Below are positions 52,752-64,000 of a stretch of DNA of 64,000 nt, in pieces (position 1 is the stretch's first letter; each line of letters starts with the position of its first letter). This DNA comes from Lachnospiraceae bacterium UBA2864 (GTDB taxonomy: Bacteria > Bacillota > Clostridia > Lachnospirales > Lachnospiraceae): positions 26,282 to 90,281 of the forward strand of contig DEFA01000045.1 of assembly GCA_002350525.1 (NCBI GenBank), read 5' to 3'. The notes beneath the pieces were generated by a model. It did not search any database. It had not been told where the DNA came from and was given only the letters and a program-made list of their open reading frames with translations. A program made the position numbers and the translations under genes.

Positions 52752-54689
52752 ATGCCGGCTCCAGGTGGAAGACGAGTTCCCCGGGGAATGAAACCTCAGA
52801 TTGAGAACCCGGGCGCAGTATTTAAAAGATTAGTAAAATATCTGTTCAGTATATATGGCAAAGAGATGATCGTGGTTTTTATCTGCATCATCATATCGGT
52901 TCTTGCTAATCTTCAGGGAACCATGTTCATGCAGGTTCTTATAGATGACTACATCATACCGATGGTGGAATCGGGCAGCAGGGATTTTACCCCGCTGATA
53001 GGTGCGATAACCAAGATAGCGATATTCTATGCTTGCGGAATATTTGCCACATATGGTTTTAACAGAATCATGGTAAATGTAACACAGGGAACGCTTCTGC
53101 GTCTCAGAGGTGAACTCTTCAATCATATGGAGACGCTCCCTATACGTTATTTTGACAGTAATTCCCGAGGGGATATCATGTCAATATACACCAATGATAT
53201 CGATACCATGAGACAGATGATCAGTCAGAGTATTCCCTCATTGTTTCAGAGTGTGATAACGCTGGTTGGTGTAATAGTATGTATGGTCATCAGAAGCGTA
53301 CCTCTTACCATAGTTACCTTTATCATGGTCGGCTTTATGCTTAAGGCTACCATGAAGATATCAGGTAAGAGCGGTACTTACTTTATGGCTCAACAGAAAG
53401 ATATCGGTAAGGTTAACGGTTACATTGAAGAGATGATGACCGGACAGAAGGTCGTTAAGGTTTTCTGTCATGAGAATGAAAGTATAAAGAAGTTTGATGA
53501 GCTGAACGATCAGCTCTTTGATAGTGCATATAATGCCAATAAGTATGCAAATATACTGATGCCGACCATGGCTCAGATGGGGAACTTGAGCTATGTTATC
53601 TGTGTAGTTATGGGAGCTGTACTTATTATGACCGCTGTTGGTGTAAAGGGCTCAGCATTCCCGGGAATCGCGCCGCTTACAGTCGGTGGTCTCTTTGCAT
53701 TTCTTCAGTTTAATAAGAGCTTTAACATGCCGATAAATCAGGTGTCCATGCAGTTTAACTCTATCATCATGGCACTTGCCGGAGCAGACAGAGTATTTAA
53801 ACTTCTGGATGAGAAACCGGAAGAGGATGATGGCTATGTAGGTCTTGTAAATGTGATCGAGAACTCGGACGGAAGCTTTACCGAGTCAACAAAACGTACC
53901 GGAAAATGGGCATGGAGACATGAACATCAGGCTGACGGATCGGTTGATTATATTCCTCTTCAGGGACATATCGTTATGGATGACGTGGACTTCGGTTATG
54001 TTCCGGAGAAGATGGTCCTGCATAATGTTTCGATAGATGCACAGCCGGGCCAGAAGATAGCTTTCGTTGGTTCGACAGGTGCAGGTAAAACCACTATCAC
54101 CAATCTTATCAACCGTTTCTATGATATTCAGGACGGAAAGATAAGATATGACGGAATAAATGTCAATAAGATCAAAAAGGGAGATCTGAGACGTTCTCTT
54201 GGCCTTGTTCTTCAGGAAACACATCTTTTTACCGATACGGTTATGGAAAATATACGTTACGGAAGATTGGATGCTACGGATGAAGAATGTATCGAAGCTG
54301 CAAAGCTTGCAAATGCGGATACCTTTATCAGACAGCTTCCTGACGGATATAACACCAGGCTTACCGGTGACGGAGGAAATCTCAGTCAGGGTCAGCGCCA
54401 GCTGCTTGCCATAGCTCGTGCGGCAGTTGCCAACCCTCCGGCTCTTATTCTTGATGAGGCAACAAGCTCCATCGATACAAGAACCGAGCGTCAGGTTCAG
54501 GACGGTATGGATAAACTGATGGCCGGCAGGACCACATTTGTCATAGCTCACAGACTCTCGACGGTTAAGAACAGTGACTGCATCATGGTACTTGAGGCAG
54601 GACGGGTTATAGAGAAGGGTACACACGACGAACTTCTTGCTGCAAAGGGTAAATATTATCAGCTTTATACGGGAGTCGGGCTCGAGTAA
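52752..54689 (+). CDS. ABC exporter half-transporter with full active site
   Basis: A 645-residue partner: a Pro/Arg-rich N-terminal tail (PAPGGRRVPRGMK), six helices, and an ATPase with Walker A GSTGAGKTT, signature NLSQGQRQ, Walker B LILDEATSSID (Glu kept) and the H-loop FVIAHRLS. About 40 extra residues (NSDGSFTESTKRTGKWAWRHEH..., near 365-400) lie between the membrane and ATPase domains. The pair forms one canonical and one degenerate site. A DtxR-like regulator gene follows. Confidence 0.94.
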   Translation: MPAPGGRRVPRGMKPQIENPGAVFKRLVKYLFSIYGKEMIVVFICIIISVLANLQGTMFMQVLIDDYIIPMVESGSRDFTPLIGAITKIAIFYACGIFATYGFNRIMVNVTQGTLLRLRGELFNHMETLPIRYFDSNSRGDIMSIYTNDIDTMRQMISQSIPSLFQSVITLVGVIVCMVIRSVPLTIVTFIMVGFMLKATMKISGKSGTYFMAQQKDIGKVNGYIEEMMTGQKVVKVFCHENESIKKFDELNDQLFDSAYNANKYANILMPTMAQMGNLSYVICVVMGAVLIMTAVGVKGSAFPGIAPLTVGGLFAFLQFNKSFNMPINQVSMQFNSIIMALAGADRVFKLLDEKPEEDDGYVGLVNVIENSDGSFTESTKRTGKWAWRHEHQADGSVDYIPLQGHIVMDDVDFGYVPEKMVLHNVSIDAQPGQKIAFVGSTGAGKTTITNLINRFYDIQDGKIRYDGINVNKIKKGDLRRSLGLVLQETHLFTDTVMENIRYGRLDATDEECIEAAKLANADTFIRQLPDGYNTRLTGDGGNLSQGQRQLLAIARAAVANPPALILDEATSSIDTRTERQVQDGMDKLMAGRTTFVIAHRLSTVKNSDCIMVLEAGRVIEKGTHDELLAAKGKYYQLYTGVGLE

Positions 54690-54708
54690 ATTGCATAAAA
54701 CAAAAGGA

Positions 54709-54772
54709 AAATGCTTGATTATTCAGTTAACTTGTGTTAACATTAGTTCAATTATAGAGTAATCAAGCATTT
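54709..54772 (+). promoter_or_regulatory. Inverted repeat around the regulator's control region
   Basis: AAATGCTTGATTA (54709-54721) is perfectly complementary to TAATCAAGCATTT (54760-54772). Inside lie two copies of the palindrome GTTAAC (54726-54731, 54736-54741), typical of DtxR/MntR-like operators. It suggests self-regulation of the 54796 gene. Confidence 0.55.
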
Positions 54773-54795
54773 GTTAATTATAGGAGTATAGTGCA

Positions 54796-55215
54796 ATGGA
54801 ATTACATCAGTCAGCAGAGGATTACCTTGAGGCGATTCTTATGATCAAGGAGAAGAAGGGTTATGTCCGTTCAATTGACGTTGCGAACCAGCTTGGAGTG
54901 TCAAAACCAAGTGTAAGTTATGCTACAAAGCGCCTTCGTGAGAACGGATATATATCTTTTAATGAGGATGGTATGATCAATCTGACCGATTCCGGTATGG
55001 AAGTTGCCGAGAAAATCTATACCAGACACAAAGTGCTTACGGATTTCTTTATAAAGCTCGGAGTTGATCCGGAAGTTGCAAGTGAAGATGCATGCGGTAT
55101 CGAACATGATATCAGTTCTGAGTCCTTCGAGAAGTTATGCAATTTTGTTAACAGTTGTGGAGTCCTTCAGGAAAATTGTGACACTTGTGCAAAGGATTGT
55201 AAAACTAAAAAGTAA
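54796..55215 (+). CDS. DtxR/MntR-family metal-dependent regulator
   Basis: A 139-residue repressor: winged helix (1-65, VRSIDVANQLGVSKPSVSYATKRL), dimer domain (66-125) with the metal-site pattern RHKVLTDFF and CGIEHDIS, and a Cys-rich end (NCDTCAKDC). There is no SH3-like third domain, as in MntR. It would sense Mn or Fe and repress uptake. A DtxR-like palindrome precedes the FeoB-associated gene 1 kb away. Ribosome site TAGGAG. Confidence 0.92.
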   Translation: MELHQSAEDYLEAILMIKEKKGYVRSIDVANQLGVSKPSVSYATKRLRENGYISFNEDGMINLTDSGMEVAEKIYTRHKVLTDFFIKLGVDPEVASEDACGIEHDISSESFEKLCNFVNSCGVLQENCDTCAKDCKTKK

Positions 55216-55299
55216 TTTTTGTATGAAAACTCTCGGTTCGGAATATTGAATTGGGAGTTTTAGTTATTTTTACGCGGTTTTTTTGGTTGAATTGACATT

Positions 55300-55336
55300 T
55301 TGACATTTAACATGCGTTACACTATAATGTGTGACG
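55300..55336 (+). promoter_or_regulatory. TetR-gene promoter with operator over the -10 box
   Basis: TTGACA (55300-55305), 17 bases, TATAAT (55323-55328). CGTTACAC (55315-55322) and GTGTGACG (55329-55336) form a palindrome with one mismatch centred on the -10, an ideal place for repression by the gene's own product. Confidence 0.72.
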
Positions 55337-55363
55337 TTAGTATTATGAAAGAAGGTTAGAGGA

Positions 55364-55960
55364 ATGGCTGAGATGTCAACAAAGGAAAAACTGCAGTATG
55401 CAGCGCTGGACCTTTTTGCGAAGAAGGGATACGCGGCCACAAGCGTGGATGAGATTGCCGAATCCGTCGGTATGAAAGGACCTATTATTTACAAATATTT
55501 CAAGGGTAAGGAAGATCTTCTGTACAGTCTGGTCAATATTACAGACAGCAACTACAGACAGGAGATGATGATGGAGACAGCAGTTCCGATATGGATTCAT
55601 AACGGAGCCGAGCTGAAGGAGTTTTCTCTGCATCAGATCAACTACACCATCAGCAACGAAACAGTTGTCAAACTTCGAAGAATGAGTTCGATTGAGCAGT
55701 ACAGAAATGCACGTCTTGCCAAGGAAGCTTCCAGACATCAGTTGGATAATATTTTGAACCTTTTTACCAGAATTTTTAAATGTATGATCGATAACGGTGC
55801 GGTTGATCCGTACGATCCGGAAATTCTGGCGCTGGAGTTTACTTCTCCTACATCGGTTTTGATCCAGCTCTGCGACAGAGAACCTGACAGAAAAGAGGAA
55901 GCACTTGAACTTGTAGAAAAACATATTGATTTCTTTATCTCAAAATATTGCAAGAAGTAA
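55364..55960 (+). CDS. TetR-family regulator
   Basis: A 198-residue repressor with an N-terminal TetR helix-turn-helix (ALDLFAKKGYAATSVDEIAESVGMKGPIIYKYF, given here only in outline, residues 14-45) and an all-helical ligand domain. The operator overlaps its own promoter. Ligand and further targets are unknown; the nearby ABC exporter is a candidate target. Ribosome site AGAGGA, with ATG 55364. Confidence 0.92.
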   Translation: MAEMSTKEKLQYAALDLFAKKGYAATSVDEIAESVGMKGPIIYKYFKGKEDLLYSLVNITDSNYRQEMMMETAVPIWIHNGAELKEFSLHQINYTISNETVVKLRRMSSIEQYRNARLAKEASRHQLDNILNLFTRIFKCMIDNGAVDPYDPEILALEFTSPTSVLIQLCDREPDRKEEALELVEKHIDFFISKYCKK

Positions 55961-55996
55961 TCCGAAGAACGACCGATAGAGATAAGACTTGAGACG

Positions 55997-56040
55997 AAAA
56001 AACACGGTTTTTGAGTAATCATTCAGAAACCGTGTTTTTT
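55997..56040. terminator. Bidirectional terminator
   Basis: AAAAAACACGGTTT (55997-56010) and AAACCGTGTTTTTT (56027-56040) are perfect complements, between the TetR gene and the convergent small gene, whose stop lies inside. Confidence 0.9.
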
Positions 56041-56232
56041 AATTATTTCGTCTATTTTTTCGGATTTTTCCTTGTAACCGGGTGTCTTCTTAACTGCCTT
56101 CGTATCGCAGTGGCCGTGACAGGCACCTCTGTCGGGACAGCTTCCGCAGGTTCCGGTCTTTTTTATATACAGAATCGCCGGAACAAGTAGGAGAATTATT
56201 ATAATAAGAGCTATGAGGGTTGGAATATTCAT
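56023..56232 (-). CDS. FeoB-associated Cys-rich membrane protein
   Basis: A 69-residue protein: one membrane helix (about 5-23), a Cys cluster (CGSCPDRGACHGHC) and a Lys/Glu-rich tail. This is the FeoB-associated small protein family, normally encoded beside feoA/feoB for ferrous iron uptake. No feo gene is in the window, so it is an orphan copy. A DtxR-like palindrome lies just upstream. Ribosome site GGAAGG. Confidence 0.88.
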   Translation of the reverse strand: MNIPTLIALIIIILLLVPAILYIKKTGTCGSCPDRGACHGHCDTKAVKKTPGYKEKSEKIDEIIKKHGF

Positions 56233-56248
56233 ATTATATACCTTCCAT

Positions 56249-56264
56249 GTTAGTTATATCTAAC
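56249..56264 (-). promoter_or_regulatory. DtxR-like palindrome before the Feo-associated gene
   Basis: GTTAGATATAACTAAC on the minus strand, symmetric except for one A-A pair, 17 bases before the start codon. The resemblance to iron-box sequences and the nearby DtxR-family gene suggest iron control. A second palindrome, AATAATCGATTATT (56275-56288), lies further upstream. Confidence 0.55.
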
Positions 56265-56409
56265 TCAAAAAGATAATAATCGATTATTCTGTCCACGTCA
56301 AGGAAAAAAATATGTTACATATTCATAAATGGTGCTATAATTGTGCTCGGCGTTCGCGAAGCAGAATGGATATTGCACGAAGTGCGAGAAAATCAGGAGA
56401 TGATCAGTT

Positions 56410-57627
56410 ATGAGAAAGTTTGAAAAATCAGTAAAGCTCAATAATGTTTGTTATGATATAAGAGGTCCGGTCATGGACGAAGCAAATCGTATGGAAGCGG
56501 CGGGTGAAAAGATACTTAAGCTTAATATCGGTAATCCCGCACCTTTCGGTTTCAGAGCACCGGACAAGCTGATAGAGATCCTGTCGGGAAACCTTACGAA
56601 TACTGAAGGTTATTCGGATTCAAGAGGACTTATCTCGGCCAGGGAAGCTATCGTAAAGTATGATGAGAAGAAAGGTATAAGAGGCGTTACAGTAGGTGAT
56701 GTATATACAGGTAACGGCGTGAGTGAGCTTATAACTCTTTCCATGCAGGGACTTCTGGATTACGGTGACGAGATACTTGTTCCTTCGCCGGATTACCCGC
56801 TTTGGACAGCCTCCGTGACACTTGCAGGAGGAACTGCGGTTCACTATCTTTGTGACGAAAGTTCAAACTGGTATCCGGATATCAAGGATATCGAGAGAAA
56901 GATCACACCCAGAACAAAGGGCATTGTAGTTATCAATCCTAATAACCCGACAGGTGCGCTTTACCCGGAAGATGTTCTTAAAGAGATCGTGCGTCTTGCG
57001 GAACTTCATGATCTTATCATTTTCGCGGATGAGATATATGACCGCCTCGTAATGGACGGAAAGACACATACATCCATAGCGAGTCTTACAGACAAGCTCT
57101 GCATAACATTTAACGGACTTTCCAAGTCTCATCTTATAGCGGGCTACAGGGTAGGATGGATGTCCATATCGGGTGATAAGAGTAATGCCAAGGGATATAT
57201 GGAAGGTATCAATCTTCTGTCGACTATGAGACTCTGTTCAAATGTACCGGCTCAGTCCTGTATTGCGCCGGCACTGGATATGCTTGATGAAACCAAGGCT
57301 CTTGTCGAACCGGGCGGAAGAGTGTATGAGCAAAGAGAGTATATATATAATGCGATAAAGAATATTCCGGGAATGAGTGCCACAAAGCCTGAGGCTGCAT
57401 TTTACATTTTCCCTAAGGTTGACAGAGAACTGTTCAACATTACCGATGATGAAAGATTTGCACTGGATGTTTTAAAGGCCAAGAAGATTCTCTTTACACA
57501 CGGCGGCGGATTCCATTGGGAGACTCCGGATCATTTCAGAATAGTATATCTTCCGGAAATCGATGTGCTCTCCGAAGCTATGGATGCTATGGGCGAATTC
57601 CTGATGACGTACAGACAGAGGAACTAG
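56410..57627 (+). CDS. Class I PLP aminotransferase, AlaA-like
   Basis: A 405-residue transaminase. NIGNPAPFGF, GNGVSELI, INPNNPTGALY, ADEIYDRL and SKSHLIAGYRVGW (with the PLP Lys) mark the class I fold; FRIVYLP carries the substrate carboxylate Arg. Closest to alanine:pyruvate transaminases of the AlaA type. ATG 56410 follows AGGAGA. The cytidylyltransferase gene begins one base after its stop. Confidence 0.92.
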   Translation: MRKFEKSVKLNNVCYDIRGPVMDEANRMEAAGEKILKLNIGNPAPFGFRAPDKLIEILSGNLTNTEGYSDSRGLISAREAIVKYDEKKGIRGVTVGDVYTGNGVSELITLSMQGLLDYGDEILVPSPDYPLWTASVTLAGGTAVHYLCDESSNWYPDIKDIERKITPRTKGIVVINPNNPTGALYPEDVLKEIVRLAELHDLIIFADEIYDRLVMDGKTHTSIASLTDKLCITFNGLSKSHLIAGYRVGWMSISGDKSNAKGYMEGINLLSTMRLCSNVPAQSCIAPALDMLDETKALVEPGGRVYEQREYIYNAIKNIPGMSATKPEAAFYIFPKVDRELFNITDDERFALDVLKAKKILFTHGGGFHWETPDHFRIVYLPEIDVLSEAMDAMGEFLMTYRQRN

Positions 57628-57628
57628 A

Positions 57629-58339
57629 ATGGTAACAGCTATGCTTTTTGCGGGCGGTGTTGGAAGACGTATGAATTCCGATGACCTTCCGAAGCAGTTT
57701 ATGAAAATAGGTGATAAGCCGATCATAGTAAGAACGATGGAGCATTTCGAAAAGCATCCGGAGGTTGACTATATAGTCGTGGCCTGTAAGGAGGACTGGA
57801 TAGATCATCTGAATGCTCTGATAGAGGAATATAAGATTACAAAGGTACATTCTGTGGTTCCCGGAGGAGCCACGGGATATGCCTCTATTCATAATGGGGT
57901 TTTGGAAACCGCAAAGTTTATGAAGAATCCGGAGGATATAATACTTATCTGTGACGGAGTGCGTCCGATGCTGTCAGAAAGACTCATATCGGATTCTGTT
58001 AAATTCGCACGTGAGTACGGTACATCCGTTCCCGTGACTCCGAGCATAGATTCGCTTCTTTTCAGTGAGGACGGAAAGTTCTGCGAAAAGAGCTACGAGA
58101 GAAGCAGTATGTATATTACTCAGGCACCTCAGGGTTATACCATGGAGAAGATCCTCTGGGCACACAGCGAGGCTGAACGCCGTGGAATAACCAACCCTGT
58201 ATCTTCAAGCGAGCTTTTTATCGAGCTCGGTGAGAAGGTGAGGCTCTTTGAGGGTGAGAGAATAAATATCAAGGTTACGACACATGAAGACCTGGAAATA
58301 TTAAATGCATGGTGTGATCACCGGGAAAGTGAGAGATGA
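57629..58339 (+). CDS. IspD/TarI-like cytidylyltransferase
   Basis: A 236-residue nucleotidyltransferase. LFAGGVGRRM and LPKQFMKIGDKP form the CTP loop, DGVRPM the metal site, and APQGYTMEKIL the late motif. The GGVGRRM form and pairing with a sugar dehydratase suggest a TarI-like enzyme making CDP-ribitol or a related CDP-polyol rather than housekeeping IspD. Starts one base after the transaminase and overlaps the next gene by 4 bases. Confidence 0.85.
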   Translation: MVTAMLFAGGVGRRMNSDDLPKQFMKIGDKPIIVRTMEHFEKHPEVDYIVVACKEDWIDHLNALIEEYKITKVHSVVPGGATGYASIHNGVLETAKFMKNPEDIILICDGVRPMLSERLISDSVKFAREYGTSVPVTPSIDSLLFSEDGKFCEKSYERSSMYITQAPQGYTMEKILWAHSEAERRGITNPVSSSELFIELGEKVRLFEGERINIKVTTHEDLEILNAWCDHRESER

Positions 58340-59433
58340 TTATGGTGAAACTATCTGATTTTATGACCAAGGAGCAATATGCCGATATACTTGAAGTGAC
58401 TGAAAATCCGGCTGTACCATGGGATGAGCTTACGGGAAAGACCGTTCTTATCACAGGTGCAGCCGGTTTTATAGGTTATTATCTTACGGCGGCGCTTCTT
58501 CTGAGAAACGATCTGTATAATGCGGGTATCCGCGTGCTGGGTATTGTAAGAAATATCGACAAGGCATTTGCAAAGTTCGGTGTGATGACCGAAAGAGAGG
58601 ATCTGGTTCTCTTTGAAGTGGATGTCTGCGATCCGGAGCTTGGAAACGTCATCTTCGCATATACTAAGAGAAATATGGGTACGGCACCGGATGAAGAATC
58701 CTGGAATTCGGGCGTTGATTATATAATCCATGCCGCAAGCCAGGCGTCTGCATGGCATTTTGAAAATGATCCGGTAGGAACCATGCGTGCGAACACCATC
58801 GGAACCGACAATGTACTTGAGACTGCCCGCAAACTTGACAGCCGTGTGCTTATAGTGTCCAGTCTTAAGGTATATGGCGATGTGGATATAGATTCCTATA
58901 AGAGCTGCTATGCAATCGGAAAACGTGCAAGCGAAACACTGGCTGTAAGCTATTCGAAACAGTTTGGTGTGGATGTGAGGATTGCGAGACCGAGCTATAT
59001 CTTCGGTGCGGCATCGCTCAGAGATGACAGAGTATGGGCTCAGTTTATCGCAAATGTGGTTAAGAAGGAGGACATCCTTCTGAAAAGCAGCGGAGCGGTT
59101 TACAGATCCTTCTGCTATGTTACAGATACAGCGGCGGGACTTCTTACAATCCTGCTTAAGGGCGAGCCTTGCAAGGCATATGATATAGCTTCCGAGATAG
59201 GAAATGTGTCCATCAGGGATTTTGCAAAGACGGCGGTTGAGACATTTCCGGAGAGAAACCTCTCTCTGGCGTTCGAAAAGCCCGAAGATACGGCTGAACC
59301 GACCTCTATGGCAAGGGAGATACTGGACGGAACAGCTCTTTACGGACTTGGCTGGAAGGCATCTGTTGACATATCGGAAGGCATCAGAAGATCGGTAGAC
59401 ATAATTGAGGCTGATACAGCCCTTTTTGCTTGA
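58336..59433 (+). CDS. NAD-dependent epimerase/dehydratase
   Basis: A 365-residue extended SDR enzyme. ITGAAGFIGYYL is the NAD loop (about 36-47), IVSSLKVYGD holds the catalytic Ser, and CYAIGKRASE the YxxxK pair. It acts on nucleotide-activated sugars. The ATG overlaps the previous stop (ATGA), so it works with the cytidylyltransferase, probably in a surface polymer. Confidence 0.88.
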   Translation: MIMVKLSDFMTKEQYADILEVTENPAVPWDELTGKTVLITGAAGFIGYYLTAALLLRNDLYNAGIRVLGIVRNIDKAFAKFGVMTEREDLVLFEVDVCDPELGNVIFAYTKRNMGTAPDEESWNSGVDYIIHAASQASAWHFENDPVGTMRANTIGTDNVLETARKLDSRVLIVSSLKVYGDVDIDSYKSCYAIGKRASETLAVSYSKQFGVDVRIARPSYIFGAASLRDDRVWAQFIANVVKKEDILLKSSGAVYRSFCYVTDTAAGLLTILLKGEPCKAYDIASEIGNVSIRDFAKTAVETFPERNLSLAFEKPEDTAEPTSMAREILDGTALYGLGWKASVDISEGIRRSVDIIEADTALFA

Positions 59434-59526
59434 AATGTATCTATGAAAATGGTAGACTATAATAGTTAAATTATCATTAGGTGTAGTGCGCCCAAATGAA
59501 AAAGAATGGAACTGAGGTAGACATCA

Positions 59527-60615
59527 TTGGACAAGCTGATAAAGTTTATAAAAGCGCTTATAGTAGTGGTCGCAGCGGCTATGCTGTGTATGATATGCAA
59601 GAACTACTATAAGGATTACAAAGCAGCGTATAACGAAGAGTATACAGGTACGTATCACAGAGAAGGAACGGATGTTGAAGTAACGATTCCGGAGGGATCG
59701 AGCATCAAGGAAGCCGCAACCATTCTCTACGACAAAGGTCTTATCAAGTATAAAGGAGCCTTTGTTGACAGATACCAGGAATCTAAGTTTTCCGGAGAAC
59801 TTAAGGCCGGAACTTATAAGCTGAACACAGGTATGAATACTCTCGAGATGATCGAGATCATGTGTCCTGTAATAGACGAATCGGGCATCATTAAGAAACT
59901 TGTCATACCGGAGGGCTTCTCGGTAGACCAGATAGCTGCAAGATGTTCGAAAGAAGAGATATGTTCTAAGGAGGATTTCCTCAGGGCGGTTAATTCTGTT
60001 ACTGCTTCGGATTTCGAATTCCTTCAGGATGTACCAACAGGAGCAAATGTCAGATACAAGCTGGAAGGATATCTCTTCCCGGCAACATATGACATCTATA
60101 AGGACACAACGGCAGAAGATATTGTGAATATGATGCTGCAGGCATTTAAGAATTACTATACAGAAGACATGCAGACCAGAGCCGAAGAGCTGGGGATGAA
60201 TTCTTATGATGTACTGAAGCGTGCATCCATGATAGAGAGAGAAGCTAAGATCGCTGAGGAACGCCCTACTATAGCGGGAGTTATCAATAATCGTTTGAAT
60301 GCGGATATGCTTCTTCAGATCGATTCGACAGTACTGTATCCTCTTACAGAGGGAATGTATGATAAGACGGAAGTATTATACGAGGATCTTGAGATTGATT
60401 CCCCGTATAATACATATTTGTACAAGGGACTTCCTGTCGGACCTATATGCAATCCGGGACTTTCCTGCATCAATGCGGTTCTTGAACCGGAAGAGCATAA
60501 TTACCTGTACTATCATGTAATCGATGAGGAAACAGGTAAGCATATTTTTACCGAAACCATGGAAGAACATGAGGCAACAATGGGCGAAGACGGCGATGGT
60601 TCGGGTGACGAGTAA
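59527..60615 (+). CDS. mltG: Endolytic transglycosylase MltG
   Basis: A 362-residue membrane-anchored murein transglycosylase. One helix (about 7-24), a LysM-like region (45-115, VTIPEGSSIKEAATILYDKGL), and the YceG domain with ASMIEREA (catalytic Glu), NNRL and YNTYLYKGLPVGPICNPG. It cuts nascent glycan strands and may set strand length. Start TTG 59527 follows GAGGT at 8 bases. No strong promoter is visible. Confidence 0.94.
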   Translation: MDKLIKFIKALIVVVAAAMLCMICKNYYKDYKAAYNEEYTGTYHREGTDVEVTIPEGSSIKEAATILYDKGLIKYKGAFVDRYQESKFSGELKAGTYKLNTGMNTLEMIEIMCPVIDESGIIKKLVIPEGFSVDQIAARCSKEEICSKEDFLRAVNSVTASDFEFLQDVPTGANVRYKLEGYLFPATYDIYKDTTAEDIVNMMLQAFKNYYTEDMQTRAEELGMNSYDVLKRASMIEREAKIAEERPTIAGVINNRLNADMLLQIDSTVLYPLTEGMYDKTEVLYEDLEIDSPYNTYLYKGLPVGPICNPGLSCINAVLEPEEHNYLYYHVIDEETGKHIFTETMEEHEATMGEDGDGSGDE

Positions 60616-60699
60616 ATTTTTGGGTTAAAAGTATTATGAGTGATATGGGGGAGAATAACTAACCTATACAGACATAATTATTTCGAGGAGGAGACGTAG

Positions 60700-64000
<3,301 letters not shown>

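Overview
The window is a stretch of chromosome from an anaerobic, low-GC Firmicute, most likely a Lachnospiraceae butyrate producer (Butyrivibrio/Coprococcus-like). The reasons are the adjacent phosphotransbutyrylase and butyrate kinase genes, strong AGGAGG-type ribosome sites, many AGA codons, sortase-anchored pili, and LCP and MltG wall enzymes of Gram-positive type. Genus cannot be fixed from the sequence alone. I saw no prophage, transposase or CRISPR array. Both edges cut genes: dihydroorotase at the left and a Pro/Gln/Gly-repeat protein at the right.

Layout. 1-1.5 kb: end of pyrC and a small DUF4177-like gene. 1.6-5.3 kb: a four-gene unit (unknown acidic-tail protein, MIDAS-type VWA protein, divergent adenylosuccinate-synthetase homologue, DUF6630-like protein) between a strong promoter and a terminator; this is the best candidate here for an undescribed system. 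5.3-10.1 kb: a PPQGY-repeat membrane protein, a NrtR-like Nudix regulator, a VWA lipoprotein and small membrane proteins. 10.2-16.9 kb: a MIF-like tautomerase, two DUF2975-type membrane protein/XRE regulator modules, a DUF4173 membrane protein, a CPBP protease and a Dus enzyme. 17.5-24 kb: phosphatase, S66 peptidase, a fused MEMO-AMMECR1 gene with its radical SAM partner, an esterase and pncB. 24-27.5 kb (minus strand): a response regulator, histidine kinase and secreted protein operon, then a zinc-ribbon protein.

28-37 kb: tRNA-Lys(CTT), a zinc-ribbon/collagen-like membrane protein, then mnmE, mnmG, a DEDDh exonuclease and convergent rsmG, followed by an LCP protein. 37.2-45 kb: an HTH-Uma2 protein and a complete sortase pilus operon (signal peptidase I, LPSTG adhesin, LPGTG major pilin, class C sortase, LIQTG minor pilin, second sortase) with overlapping or nearly touching genes. 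45-50.8 kb: tyrA, ptb-buk, aroD and a Gfo/Idh/MocA oxidoreductase. 51-56.3 kb: a heterodimeric ABC exporter, DtxR-like and TetR regulators, and a FeoB-associated protein preceded by a DtxR-like palindrome. 56.4-60.6 kb: aminotransferase, IspD/TarI-like cytidylyltransferase and nucleotide-sugar dehydratase/epimerase in one tight operon, then mltG. 60.7-64 kb: an FHA protein and a long repeat protein whose N-terminal domains are related to each other.

Non-coding structure is rich: several bidirectional terminators between convergent genes, palindromes over promoters, an array of GAA-loop mini-hairpins between mnmE and mnmG, a 13-bp inverted-repeat element at 10.8 kb and a large hairpin at 35.9-36.0 kb.
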